64,000 nt of DNA from Asterias rubens (Eukaryota > Echinodermata > Asteroidea > Forcipulatida > Asteriidae). The stretch's first letter is position 1; each line of letters opens with the position of its first letter. Below, in pieces: positions 54,701-62,986 of the stretch. The stretch spans positions 5,258,554 through 5,322,553 of the forward strand of contig NC_047070.1 of the NCBI RefSeq assembly GCF_902459465.1, given 5' to 3'. The notes beneath the pieces were generated by a model. It saw nothing but the letters and a program-made list of their open reading frames with translations, did no database searches and had not been told where the DNA came from. The translations under genes and the position numbers were made by a program.

Positions 54701-55352
54701 TCAAAACACACAAAAAGCAAGCTAAGGGTAAGACTAAGAGCTAGGTGAACACATTCTGCCAGTTTAAACTGCCAAGTGGCTCGTAGGGGAGGCGCCAGAA
54801 TTTGACATTTGGTTATTTCTTATAAGTTATAGCTGCATAAGGAAATGGTATAGACATGTGGCTAAGGATTCATCCAGCCTTGGCCACACAAGTGGGGCTA
54901 GGAGGTAGGATGCAGTTAATGAATTTTTGAATTAATAATAATATATGTAAAAAATTCTTACAAATATTTAAAATAATTGTCCACAGCTAGTCACCGGTCC
55001 AGGCTATTGAGCAAGCTAGCACGCAGTCCAGTAAATGAGTGAATCGATTATCGATTATAGATTACATTCATCATGCCTTTCAGTTCACTGTGACTGATTC
55101 ACATTTATAAATTATTCACATTTATAAATTAATCATACACACGTTTTCTTCTTGCTCTGCTTGCATTTGGTCCCCTTGGCCTTCCTCCGTCTCGCCGGTG
55201 TACTCCATTCCGCCGTCGGCGTCATCTTGACGGTTTTCAGATTCTTGATTTTCTCCTTCCACTCCCGACTCATCCTCCTCAAGTAATCGGGCCACGGTTT
55301 CGTCATCGAGATCTACTTCTGTGATCATGCTCTCTGATGCCTCGTCTGACAT
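38351..55352 (-). CDS. Four-RRM hnRNP-like RNA-binding protein with Gly/Gln/Asn tail and C-terminal PY signal (gene A of tandem pair)
   Basis: Exons: 55352-55143, 54415-54125, 53404-53129, 47943-47668, 46108-45916, 44993-44868, 43037-42924, 42342-42265, 41388-41275, 40685-40653, 40184-40053, 38577-38351; 689 aa, frame continuous. Residues 1-70 are acidic (Glu/Asp 40% by eye). RRM1 (71-167) has LFIGGL and RGYGFVTM. RRM2 (168-259) has FRISLNNL and RGSGFITM. RRM3 (260-351) has LWFGGL and RGYGFIGM. RRM4 (352-about 440, exons 5-6) is degenerate and runs into a Lys/Ala/Asn-rich helix. The tail has GRGR, Tyr/Gly-rich, QQGG and NLGG repeats and ends RRGKGRPY. It is the tandem paralogue of the gene at 22872-35032, in the same orientation and 3.3 kb apart. 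Exon 10 is a 33-nt microexon. Start choice: first ATG of the only open exon upstream of RRM1. Not recognised as a named family. Confidence 0.88.
38868..39003 (-). mobile_element. SINE 3' part
   Basis: ACACCTTGTAAGTGGTTACAAGGTGCTAC and ACTGGGTTCTTTTAAGTG are the reverse of the tail of the 52613-52925 SINE. Confidence 0.55.
39203..39745. repeat. 88-bp satellite-like tandem repeat, six units
   Basis: Unit begins ATAGCTTTAGTGCGGTGAGC and contains CAGCAACGCACACCAAACCA and GACTAGACCCCACACTATGC. Spacing is 88-89 bp with few changes between units. It lies in intron 11 of the four-RRM gene. Confidence 0.95.
40523..40576 (-). pseudogene. Decayed duplicate of microexon 10 of the four-RRM gene
   Basis: The sequence matching exon 10 (40653-40685) and its flanks is repeated about 115 bp downstream on the minus strand. 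Both copies share the GCATGNAAATCATNTGT flank, a poly-T tract, AGCAGATGTAC, the CTTACCCC donor and the CTACCTCTAG(A/G)AACA exon core. The duplicate keeps a GTAAG donor, but at the place of the acceptor AG it reads ATG. It is therefore probably skipped. Confidence 0.6.
40717..41165. mobile_element. MITE family 1 copy, split by a younger insertion
   Basis: The left part TTAAAGGCACTGGACACCTT to ATATCCCA (40778) continues after 41069 as ATCCCAACATATGCATAAAA. The far right arm is lost. Confidence 0.8.
40779..41069. mobile_element. 291-bp DNA transposon, perfect 13-bp TIR, 6-bp TSD ATCCCA
   Basis: TIRs CAGGGATGCCAGT and ACTGGCATCCCTG are exact inverse copies. ATCCCA is duplicated at 40773-40778 and 41070-41075. 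The element has no open frame of note. Confidence 0.93.
41593..42003. mobile_element. MITE family 4 (GGGTACTTTTT termini)
   Basis: Left TTAAAGGATTCGGGTACTTT; right AGTACAAGTACATTTTCGCT. The interior CAAGGGAAGCTTTCTTCTATCATAATC (abridged) matches 62484-62863. Confidence 0.7.
42501..42782. mobile_element. MITE with TIR ACTCAGGGAGCTGAAGTTAG
   Basis: Left ACTCAGGGAGCTGAAGTTAG then GAATT; right AATTCCTACCTTCAGCTCCC then CTGAGTT. Confidence 0.75.
43697..44846. mobile_element. 1150-bp DNA transposon, TIR CAGGCCTGTGA, 6-bp TSD TTGTAT, carrying a LINE fragment
   Basis: Ends CAGGCCTGTGAGCGGG and CCGCTTTAAAGCGGAGATTT then CACAGGCCTG. TTGTAT is duplicated at 43691-43696 and 44847-44852. The inner ends are rich in AAAAGCGGA. 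The right edge is about 14 bp from the 5' splice site of exon 6 of the four-RRM gene. Confidence 0.88.
43766..44215 (-). mobile_element. 5'-truncated LINE (L2/CR1-type) 3' end
   Basis: The minus-strand frame 44191-43919 reads LIVHKALNGKAPHYISELLQ, then SLRSSS, GDRSFSSAAPRIWNSLP and FKSLLKTYL, and then stops. This is the typical C-terminus of the reverse transcriptase ORF of L2/CR1-type non-LTR elements. It is followed by GCGCCTTGAACACCCAGCAG, then GATATGTGCGCATTACAAG and a (TTA)n tail at 43766-43802. Confidence 0.85.
45361..45420 (+). mobile_element. tRNA-like SINE head
   Basis: TAGATAGCTCAATTGGTTAT (box A-like) is followed 25 bp later by ACAGGTTCAAGTAG (box B-like). A second box-B-like GAGGTTCAAGTCCCACTCC is at 45640. 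No full tRNA fold is evident. Confidence 0.45.
45685..45880. repeat. Inverse copy of the 10020-10215 repeat
   Basis: TATTGACCAATCACAACCCA, AAATAAAGTCCGACATGCGT and GGCATTGGAGAGGCTCACAT correspond to the reverse complement of 10020-10215. Confidence 0.6.
46176..46325. mobile_element. Foldback element, about 60-bp arms
   Basis: GTGGTGAAGAGGTTTTCAAC, ACTCGTCGAGGCCTGGTTCT and their inverse AAGAACCAGGCCTCGGCGGG, AGTTGAAAACCGATTCAACA. Confidence 0.8.
46592..46736. mobile_element. Foldback element with AAACACCCCCACGTG arms
   Basis: Left CAAACACCCCCACGTGCTGC; right CGTCACGTGGGGGTGTTTAA. An inner stem is AAACTGTCTTAGGAG / CTCAGACAGTTTCGC. Confidence 0.75.
47262..47598. mobile_element. MITE family 1 copy, diverged
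   Basis: Left TTGAAGGCACTAGAAACGTT; right CAAAAGTGTCCAGTATCTTT. It ends 70 bp from RRM3 exon 4 of the four-RRM gene. Confidence 0.85.
48502..48889. mobile_element. MITE family 1, near-consensus full copy
   Basis: TTAAAGGCAGTGGACACTAT to AATAGTGTCCACTGCCTTTA, 388 bp. The central stem GATTTCGAGACCTCAAATTC / TTGAGGTCTCGAAATCAAAT is perfect over 17 bp. Confidence 0.95.
49590..50885. repeat. About 200-bp tandem repeat, five units plus a diverged copy
   Basis: CAGCAAGTCATAGCTTATGC / AGTCGAAGTTTACACC, AAAAGGAAGGCACATCGGT, AACCTCCACATGAGAGATTG and GACACAACCATGGTCGGCAA recur at about 49600, 49853, 50045, 50246 and 50445. A worn copy is at 50795. An AAGGGCA-type repeat interrupts it at 50630-50780. 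Confidence 0.92.
51322..51496. mobile_element. MITE with TIR AGGGCCCTTTTCGAA
   Basis: Left TTAGGGCCCTTTTCGAACCC; right GGATTTCGAAAAGGGCCTAG. Inner arms are GACTTTGGCTTCG / AAGCCAAAGCC. Confidence 0.8.
51669..51757. repeat. (AAT)n microsatellite with LINE-like tail
   Basis: An uninterrupted ATA/AAT run of about 40 bp is followed by ACATTTGTATAGTGCTTTCC and AAAGCGCTTTAACG. That is the usual form of a short retroposon 3' end read in reverse. Confidence 0.6.
51868..52445. repeat. Imperfect tandem repeat, about 120-150 bp, four to five units
   Basis: GAATGGTCAGACAGTAGGAG then GGTTAACTGTGTACCGATAG, CACATGATACCACATTGCAG and TCTACCATTCAAC recur in the same order, with indels between units. Confidence 0.88.
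52613..52925 (+). mobile_element. tRNA-Leu/Ser-like SINE, nearly full
   Basis: Box A in ATGGCTGAGCGATTAAGAG; a long variable arm ACTCAAGCTCTGGTGTTTCT; box B in CAGATTCAAGTCCCGGTCGC. A tRNA-unrelated body follows with AAGACACTTAAAACCATTAT and AACCCAGTGCACTTATTGTA. It ends ACCTTGTAATAAATTACATGG. Confidence 0.8.
53575..53768. mobile_element. MITE family 1, internally deleted
   Basis: Left CTTAAAGGGAAGGTACACGT and GGTAATTACTCAAAAC; right GGTCTTTGACGATTACCAAA. The middle half is missing. Confidence 0.7.
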
Positions 55353-55995
55353 TTTAAGGATTGGTTTTCTACTTTTTTATTGAAAAGAAAGGGTCTGAAG
55401 CAATTTGTCTTTGTGTGTAAATTCAGAGCGAGGGATAGGGGAGTGCGCGTGTGTGAAGTTAAATGACACAATCGAACCGGCATCCGCTGTATAACCCATG
55501 CAGTAAAAGGAGAAAGTGCGTTTTTCACAGAATGCGGAAGTAAAGTTCTACTTCTGTCTGTGACAATTTTTTCTCGGTAGTAACAAAGCTGCTTCTTCAA
55601 GAAAACAAACATGTTTTTCCAAATATTTTCAAATGCTTCCGATGAATACCATACTTTTTGAAGGCACCGCGAACTACTGGTACCGGCTGCAATATGCAAA
55701 TGATCCTGTAAGCAGATGGATTCTAGTTTCCAATGAAAATCTAAGGACCGACTGAGGGCGCTATATAGCGTTTGCGCCTCGAGCTTCCCAAGTTAAAAAA
55801 ATAGAGGCGTGGCATAATGTGGAACAATTGAGGGGGGGGGGGTACATTTTCCATGTTGATAAGTGTTTTCCTCGATGGTTTATGTTTATAAGATGATGAA
55901 AAATGTTTCCCCTAAAAAAGAGATCAACAAATAATGTATAAATAAAATAGACAAATTAAAAATTGGGGAGGAAAGAAAAAAAATAAGTAAACAAA

Positions 55996-56346
55996 TTAAA
56001 GATGCTATGTCAGATTTTGGGCCAATTTGACCCACAAATTTTGATTTAAAATTCAATAGGTATTTTGATGGGGGCCGAGAAAGTAACAAGCTTTCATTTG
56101 AGCCATTACTCGAAAAAAGTCCGCCAATTATTAGTAGCAGTGAAATAAAGTGCTCAAAATTAGTTTTTGTCGGGATCCCGACAATATATCACGTGACCAA
56201 TTCTTATGTGTTTTAAAAGAAACGTTTTAAATTTTGGTCATGGTCCTGACCGTTAAAAGTGATACTCATTGAAATACCATTCACTCAAACAAGTCTATTT
56301 TTTAATGTTTGGGGCCAAAAATCTGACATAGCATTAGCATCTTTAA
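55996..56346. mobile_element. MITE with TIR TTAAAGATGCTATGTCAGAT
   Basis: Left ATTAAAGATGCTATGTCAGA then TTTTGGGCC; right GGGGCCAAAAATCTGACATA then GCATTAGCATCTTTAAT. TTAA is present at both ends. Confidence 0.85.
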
Positions 56347-57226
56347 TTAATAAATATGTTAATAATTAAATAAATTCAGACAACAAATAATGATCATATA
56401 CATGTATAAAGATAATGCAAAATTATTTCGTAAATCCAAAATGAGTTTTATTGGTATACGGTCATAATAATCAAATGTACAGTAAATTTGCCTTTTTACA
56501 TGATTGGAATTCAAGCTATTGTATGATGAGATACAACAGAAATTCATATTTAATTGATCAGTTAAAAGTTTCTCTTCGAAAAGACTAAACTACAGACTTT
56601 TCAAAAAGAAAAACACCAATTCTTTAAAGAATAAATCAGGAACAAGAACCTGGTAATTCTGGGCAGACAATTAATTCTCAAGCAACCAAATGTCTACACT
56701 TGGTTCAAAAATTATGGTTATCTAAATTGTTAAACTTATTGTGTGAAAAACAATTTCTTCAAAGTATTCATAAAATTAAAATAATATTTAAACCAGCCAA
56801 TCTTTTCTTCATTCCAAGTTGAGCCAAATCCAACAGAAAGTGTTGGGTTTGCGGACAGTGACCAGTGAACACACCAAATCCAACCATACCTTTGTCGTAT
56901 TGACCCCTTGCACAAAACACCTGTGCAAAATACGTACCATTTCCACTATTTTGGGAGTCATGAATTCCTTCCTTTGATGAGTACATTTTTAGTGGTGTAC
57001 CTTTTTTGATCAAGACTACATGAGTTTTAATACAATTTTACATTTTGGTCGGATAAAGGAGGAAGAGACCAAACCTATTTAAGAATGAAGCTGAACTTCG
57101 AATGAGCTGCAAACATCTGTCAAAATATTCTTCAGATAGTAATACACAAGAGAAACTGACTGGGTAAATTGAAGAACAGAAATGGTAAGAGCCGGGATTT
57201 GAGAGGCTTGATGTGCTGGAGCTCAA

Positions 57227-57352
57227 TGTTCTGACACCCCTATGGGCCACTAACCTTAGAGTATTTCTCAGTCTCTACAGAGCTAAATAACCCTAAACCC
57301 TAACCATGGCAAATATTACATGCGGGTTTGGGAACATAGGGGTGTCGCAACA
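57227..57352. mobile_element. Short MITE-like inverted repeat (GACACCCCTATG)
   Basis: ATGTTCTGACACCCCTATGG and ACATAGGGGTGTCGCAACAT face each other. There is little else to define it. Confidence 0.5.
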
Positions 57353-57925
57353 TAGACCAGTCCCCTCATCATCTTATTCAAATTATAAAGATATCTTACA
57401 CATATCAAAGAACAGGAATACTAAAGTATGCCGTACCGATTTATTCCATTGATGATTTTGTAGAAGGAATTTTGTTTACTGCACTCCACAAATATCCTCC
57501 CCCCTTTATTTGTCTTGAAAATAAAGAACAAGAATTTTGTTTCTACAGTTTCAAAAAACTATAATTAAAATGGTGTCACACAAGATATTAGTGCATAAAC
57601 TAAATGCAGTTCCTGCCTTGAAGATGTGGCTCACCAAAACAAAATGTCTGTACATAATAGCTTGTATTGAAAGTAAGAATAAAATAATTATTCTGTACAA
57701 AAAACAAAAACAAAAACTAAAAATAACTGAGGTTCTTTTGATCATAGAATCATCCCAGGGTTCAGGTTGGAATAACACGGACAGCACATTATTCAGTTTA
57801 TTTCATGAATTTCAAATATAAACAAAGGGGGAAATAGAAGAAGTGTAATCCCCTTACTGGTAAATAACTTGCTGTTGCTAACCAGAGCTATGCCAAACTT
57901 CATATTAACTGACAAGGATCATAAC

Positions 57926-58330
57926 GGCTTGTCCTAGTCAAGCAGTCAAGCGCACTGGACTCAAGCTCTGGTGTTAAAGTTTTTGATGGCATGTCATGGC
58001 CGAGCAGTGAAGCACACCGGACTCAATCCCAGGTACATTTCTGATGACATGTTGTGGTCAAGCAATAAAGCTCATTTAACTCAAGCTCTTGTGTTTCTGA
58101 TCAGTAGATTTTAGGTTCGAGTCCCTGTCTTGACACTTGTGTCCTTTAGAGAGGCACTTTACCATTATTGCTTGGTCCTTCGGTTTGGACGTCAAGACAG
58201 AGGTAACGCACGTAAAAAAGAACCAAGTAACTAAAACGGGGGTCTGCCCCGGCAGTTTCTGGTTTAATGGTTGTAGATTGTGCCACAGCAACTTGTGAAA
58301 ACTGCACGTAAGGCTATGTAAATGTAAATA
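57926..58330 (+). mobile_element. tRNA-derived SINE, with repeated heads
   Basis: ATGTCATGGCCGAGCAGTGAAGCACACCGG (abridged) and a similar head upstream, then box B TTAGGTTCGAGTCCCTGTC and the SINE body TTTGGACGTCAAGACAGAGG. It appears to carry two or three partial head copies. Confidence 0.65.
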
Positions 58331-58526
58331 AAGGAAGTCTTACAACTGGAGGTTCACACTCAAATTTTTCACTCTAGCTCCATAAAAATATTGAAACATA
58401 ATTCTGTTCCCTTTGTGATTTATTGGCAGACAAGACAGTAAAATAATGTGTGCAGATTGCTTTGTTGATGAAGTGCCTTGAGTAAAAAAGAATGAACAAA
58501 ACTTATAAACTGAGTACATGTATGCA

Positions 58527-58975
58527 TTGGGGGCCGGTGTCGCATGCAATTATGTCCTCTATGCAATAATGTCCGCTGGACGGTTTTGCATATGCAACCG
58601 TGTCCGCCCGGACGCTGCTGCATAATGCAATTGTGTCCGCCCCGTGCAAAACCGTCCTTGCAGTAAATTAAACGCCCTTGGTCGACGGAACACGTTCGCA
58701 ATTTTTTTTTTAAGCTAATAAGTGCATATCATGAATGACATGGGAATGTTCGGCCGTTGGGTATTCCCTGCAATCATAAAATACGTGAATATTTTTGCTG
58801 CATATATGTAGGTTTAGTACATGCACGCGCTCGCTTACGCGTGCACATACATGTACAGTCATGTACATGTACGCCGGACGGTTTTTACATAGCCCCGGAC
58901 ACGATTGCATATGCAAAAGTGTCCGGAGCGGACAGTATTGCGTGGCGGACACAATTGTATCTGACACCAGCAGTA
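58527..58975. repeat. Octamer-like palindrome-rich element, second copy
   Basis: Inverse relative to 35386-35745, with the same border words (GGTGTCGCATGCAATTATGT / ACACAATTGTATCTGACACC). About 150 bp of extra AT- and ACATGTAC-rich sequence sits in the middle. Confidence 0.75.
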
Positions 58976-59545
58976 GAATTGATTAACAGGGACATCCATC
59001 TGACTTTTTTTGAGGCTTGGTGTCCAGAGAAAATGTTCCTTCTGGTAAATCAGCAGCTGAGGAATGAAGAACAAAAAAACATGTATGTGACCACAAAAAA
59101 ACAGTCCAGTGGAAAGAAATGAAAAGAGAAAGAGGCAGAAAGCACACAGAAAAAAACAAGAGATAAACAATGGAGAAAATATTATATGGTTTGCGATAAC
59201 ACAACGTGTGTGTCTACTTGCCAGGTAGATTTTATCCTTAAGAGAACTGTTTTGCGCTGTCTTGCGCTGTCTATCGCTGAGTAGATTTTTGGGAGACTTC
59301 TCAGTCATTGTCAATTCTGAAAAAATTGTCCTGCTTTTTAACTACTACCTTGGTGGAACGTAGAAAATCAGCTGGGACTACAACTTTAGCTTCGTAATTA
59401 ACTTCACTACTGCAGAGTGAGTTCGCCTAGCTTGCTCTAGTCATCGTCAAGAGCCAATGAAGAAGGGAACAAAGTTAGGGGGGGGGGTGATATTTTTATT
59501 ACGGCCAACCAGACTGTTTACAGAACACAGACAAATCATACTCAC

Positions 59546-62500
59546 TGGCTTCATTATTCCTAGGATCTCGAACATAATCTTTGGCAATTTTGAAGAATAG
59601 CTCTTCTGCAAGAACACAACAATGGGGATTCATTTCATAACAAAATAATATGAAGGTTTTAAAGGGACACATTGCCTTGGGTTGGCAATTTTATGACGTC
59701 AAAATTTTGACGCCACAAAATTGCGTGCCGTGTTAGTTCACGACATAAAAGCTGTGTGGAGCTTTATTATTCTACCTTTAAAACATCTTTCCAACCATAT
59801 GCATAACAAACTGTTTCAAACGCTTTTCAAATACCAACTGGCCCGATCCAAAGGAAACGTGGCCCTTTAAGTTGAAGGGAAAGTACATTATTATCTGTTC
59901 TTAGTGAAAGAGTCTCACAAAGTGGAAGTTGGGAGGGCAATAAACATACTCAGCACAAGGCCTGTACGACTTGTGAAACTCACTACCAAACAGTCTCGCT
60001 TCAATAATAGTGACTTTGACACCAGTCACAACCATTATTTGCAGTGGTGGCACGATTTAACTGGGTAGTTGAAAAGCGGCAATCACGACTAGACATAGCA
60101 GCCAATTATTAGTCAGGACTTCAATATTGGTTTGTGGTAACACCATGTGTGTATCTACGTGCCAGGTAGATTTGTTCTTAAGGAAACTGTATTGCTTTAT
60201 ATTCTACTACCGCGGAGTAGATTTTTGGAATTTCAGTAGACCTCTCAGTTCTGAAAAGAACTGTCCTGTTTTTAGACTACTGGGCAAAGGTAGAAAATCT
60301 TCAACACGACTCGCACTCGTTGCCTAGGCCTACTCAGCACTTACTTATATTGTATCCAGTTTTACTTGATGTTTCAAACACCTCAGCATGTAACTCTATA
60401 AAGAAGAGAGAAAACATACAATCAAAAAAAGGTAATCTGTAGAAAAGACGCATTTTTTTTCTTCTTCTAAATAACTTGTAATTTTATTGTATGCATTTGG
60501 TAATTCTTTCTGTATTTTCTGTAATTTTTTTCCATTAACAGTCATGGGGTCGATTTCACGAAGAGTTCGGACTAGTCCTAGGAGCCATCAAGAACGTGTG
60601 ATAAGACTAGTCCTAACTCTTGTCCTAAACTTTGTGAAAACCACCCCTGGTTTATCACTCTTGACTTTTCGAAATCGCTGTGAAACTTTATTGTATTTTT
60701 GCGCTATATAAAAACTGTTGCTTATTTATTATTATTATTATTATTATTTTTGTATGGGAAATACTGATGAAGCTGAGTGCTTTTGTGTGTACAAGTGTTT
60801 AGTTGAGAAGAGTTATGCAGTAGCCTGACACTTAAATGTGCAAGCATAACGCCCCACATCAGCCCCTACAAAAAGGTGTGATGTTACTTTAAGTCAACAG
60901 GCATAAGTACGAGCAAGAGCAAAACAAAGTTAAAGTTAAACTTTTGATCACATACCTGTAATTTTAATATCCATACCTGTCTCCAGTGTTGTGATCAAAG
61001 TTTAATTTTAAAAGGTCAACAAATGACAGATGAATTTTCATAAGATCAAAATAGTTATCCGTTCGTTTATTAAATAACAATCGTTTATTAAATAACATTC
61101 ATGCAAATTTAACATCTATTAAAACATTCATACAGACACTACTGGTTGGCAAACGCTGAAGAAAGCAAAGAAAGCAAGAAATTACTGTGGTACCAGCTGC
61201 AGCAATGGTAACTGTACGGTAATCTGGCTGGTAATCTACTTTTGCTTAAATGTTTGTGTAAAGCAAGATTTTGTGCTTATTTTTTTTACAGACTTTATGA
61301 AATTATGGCTTTCTGTCCCATCTGGAGGACACAGCAATATAGTTAAGTGTCTTGCTTAAGGACACAAGTGTCACGGCCAGGACGCGAACCCACACTCTGC
61401 TAATCATAAACACCAGAGCTTGAGTTTGGTGTTCTCTTTAGCTCAACCACGGAAGTAGAAAAAAAATTGCTTCTCACCGTCTGCATAGTCCGTCACGCTG
61501 TGGTAGTCAACTTGCCGTCTCTTCTTGTCGTCATCTACAAGGTCAAACTTGTTACCTGATAAATAAATCTTGCAGTTCTGTAAAATGAGCCAAATCAAAT
61601 TTGGAATTAAAAAAGTTAATGACACTTTGTTTTTAAAGATGGAAATTTGCATCGGGGATATTAAAGAATCTTAATTTTTGGTTTTAATCCATATATACCG
61701 ATGTGTGTTGTTTTAGATTTTCTCATTTTTGTTGGGGTTTTTTTTAGTCCTGGGTTGGGTGAGATGCAGGGTAAAGTATCATCTTCTAATAGTCATTTGA
61801 TTTTGTCATTTTGTGTTTCTAACCTCCTGTGCATAAACCAACCATTTCCCCATACCACCTGCCCCACCTCCTCCCAGGTTTGGACACTAGCGGATTTTGT
61901 ATCAATAGGTAGGCCTACAAATAAAAGGTTAAAGGCAGTGGACACTATTGGTAATTACTCAAAATAATTATTAGCATAAAACCTTTCTTGGTGATGAGTA
62001 ATGGGGAGAGGTTGATGGTATAAACCATGTGAGAAACGGCTCCCTCTGAAGTGCCATAGTTTTAGAGAAAGAAGTAATTTTCCACGTATTTGATTTCGAG
62101 ACCTCAGATTTAGAACTTGAGGTCTCGAAATCAACCATCTAAACGCACACAACTTCATGTGACAAGGGTGTTTTTTTCTTTCATTATTATCTCGCAACTT
62201 CGATGACCGATTGAGCTCAAATTTTCACAGGTTTGTTATTTTATGCATATGTTGAGATACACAAACTGTGAAGGCTAGTCTTTGACAATTATCAATAGTG
62301 TCCACTGCCTTCAGGCAAAATTGACGGACCAGTCAAAAACCTGGAGACCAGTTGAAAATCAAGCCAACTGTAAGCACAACCCCTGTTCACCACTTGCTTC
62401 TTCTGAATGTTTTCTGCCTTTCTCTTTTTATTTTTTTCATTTGAATGCTTCTTTTAAATGTGTCGCCTCCTTTTGTTTGTTGTTTGGGTACTTTTTGTAA

Positions 62501-62986
62501 CACAAAACCCAACTTCCGCAGATTTATATTTAACTTACACCATTCGAAGCTTACCTTAAAATATTACTTGCTGAGGTGCTGTAGTTTTTGAGAAATTAGT
62601 TAAATAATGTCACCAAAATAATTTTCGTCTCAGTTTTAGCATGTAAAATGTATTGATCAGTTTTTTACCAAAATTTACCACTGGTCAATATGTTTTCAGG
62701 CTAAAAAAAAATGGGTGCGGTATTTTACTCATTTAAAAAAAAAAAATACAGCACCTAGGAAAGTAATAATTTAAAGGAAGCTTTCTACTAACATCATCTT
62801 CAAACTGTAAGTGTTATGTAAATCTGTGGACATTGTGTTTTGTGTCCTACAAAAAGTACCCAGACCCTTTCATCAGCAAGTATTTACAAGGTTTATATTC
62901 CCTGTTGTTATTTCTTACCTCTTCATTCTTTTTCAGTTCTTCAACCCAGAATTTTGCTCTGTCAAAACTTGGAGCTTCTGTGAGAT
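59546..62986 (-). CDS. RAB24: RAB24 small GTPase, partial (four internal exons)
   Basis: Exons: 62986-62919, 61577-61478, 60395-60345, 59605-59546, all GT-AG with continuous frame (phases 1-0-1-1-1). The translation reads DLTEAPSFDRAKFWVEELKK, then CKIYLSGNKFDLVDDDKKRR, QVDYHSVTDYADELHAEVFE, TSSKTGYNIKELFFKIAKDY and VRDPRNNEA. Human RAB24 aligns throughout (FWVKELRSLEE, VDFHDVQDYAD, FETSSKTG, ELFQKVAEDYV). The G4 guanine-binding motif is NKFD and the G5 motif is ETSSKTG. RAB24 is an atypical Rab linked to autophagosome clearance. Exons for the P-loop and switch regions must lie beyond the right edge of the window. The last exon, with the prenylated cysteines, should be between 55400 and 59546 but could not be identified. 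Confidence 0.9.
59656..59872. mobile_element. MITE with TIR AAAGGGACACATTGCC
   Basis: Left TTTAAAGGGACACATTGCCT then TGGGTTGG; right CCAAAGGAAACGTGGCCCTT then TAA. Confidence 0.75.
60543..60760. mobile_element. Palindromic element followed by a LINE-like (ATT)n tail
   Basis: GGTCGATTTCACGAAGAGTT ... AACTTTGTGAAAACCACCCC is related to 36575-36687. It is followed by TTTTTGCGCTATATAAAAAC and (ATT)n, a retroposon tail in plus orientation. Confidence 0.6.
61315..61450 (-). mobile_element. tRNA-derived SINE head, minus strand
   Basis: On the minus strand: GGTTGAGCTAAAGAGAACAC (box A), CAAACTCAAGCTCTGGTGTT, TGTGGGTTCGCGTCCTGGCC (box B) and AAGCAAGACACTTAACTATA. This is the same family as 52613-52925. 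It lies about 28 bp from RAB24 exon 61577-61478. Confidence 0.7.
61929..62312. mobile_element. MITE family 1 copy in RAB24 intron
   Basis: TTAAAGGCAGTGGACACTAT to CAATAGTGTCCACTGCCTTC, full length, with the central GAGACCTCAGATTTAG / TTGAGGTCTCGAAATC stem. Confidence 0.92.
62484..62863. mobile_element. MITE family 4 copy
   Basis: Left TTTGGGTACTTTTTGTAACA; right CCTACAAAAAGTACCCAGAC. It is collinear with 41593-42003. Confidence 0.75.

Larger units (their letters stand above)
55353..59545. other. Interval between the four-RRM gene and the last seen RAB24 exon
   Basis: Should contain the promoter of the four-RRM gene next to 55353 and the C-terminal exon and 3' UTR of RAB24. Contents seen: MITE 55996-56346, an inverted-repeat pair 57227-57352, SINE copies 57926-58330 and the octamer-rich element 58527-58975. 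Nothing else is assigned. Confidence 0.5.

Noticed and set aside
57288-57304. CCCTAAACCCTAACC, telomere-like
   Set aside because: Only two imperfect units; chance or part of a small inverted-repeat element.
58859-59314. Possible RAB24 last exon reading KLTMTEKSPKNLLSD after an acceptor at 59317
   Set aside because: The frame runs on for 150 residues without a Cys-rich prenylation end. The same DNA is partly repeated at 60125-60310, so it looks like a repeat.
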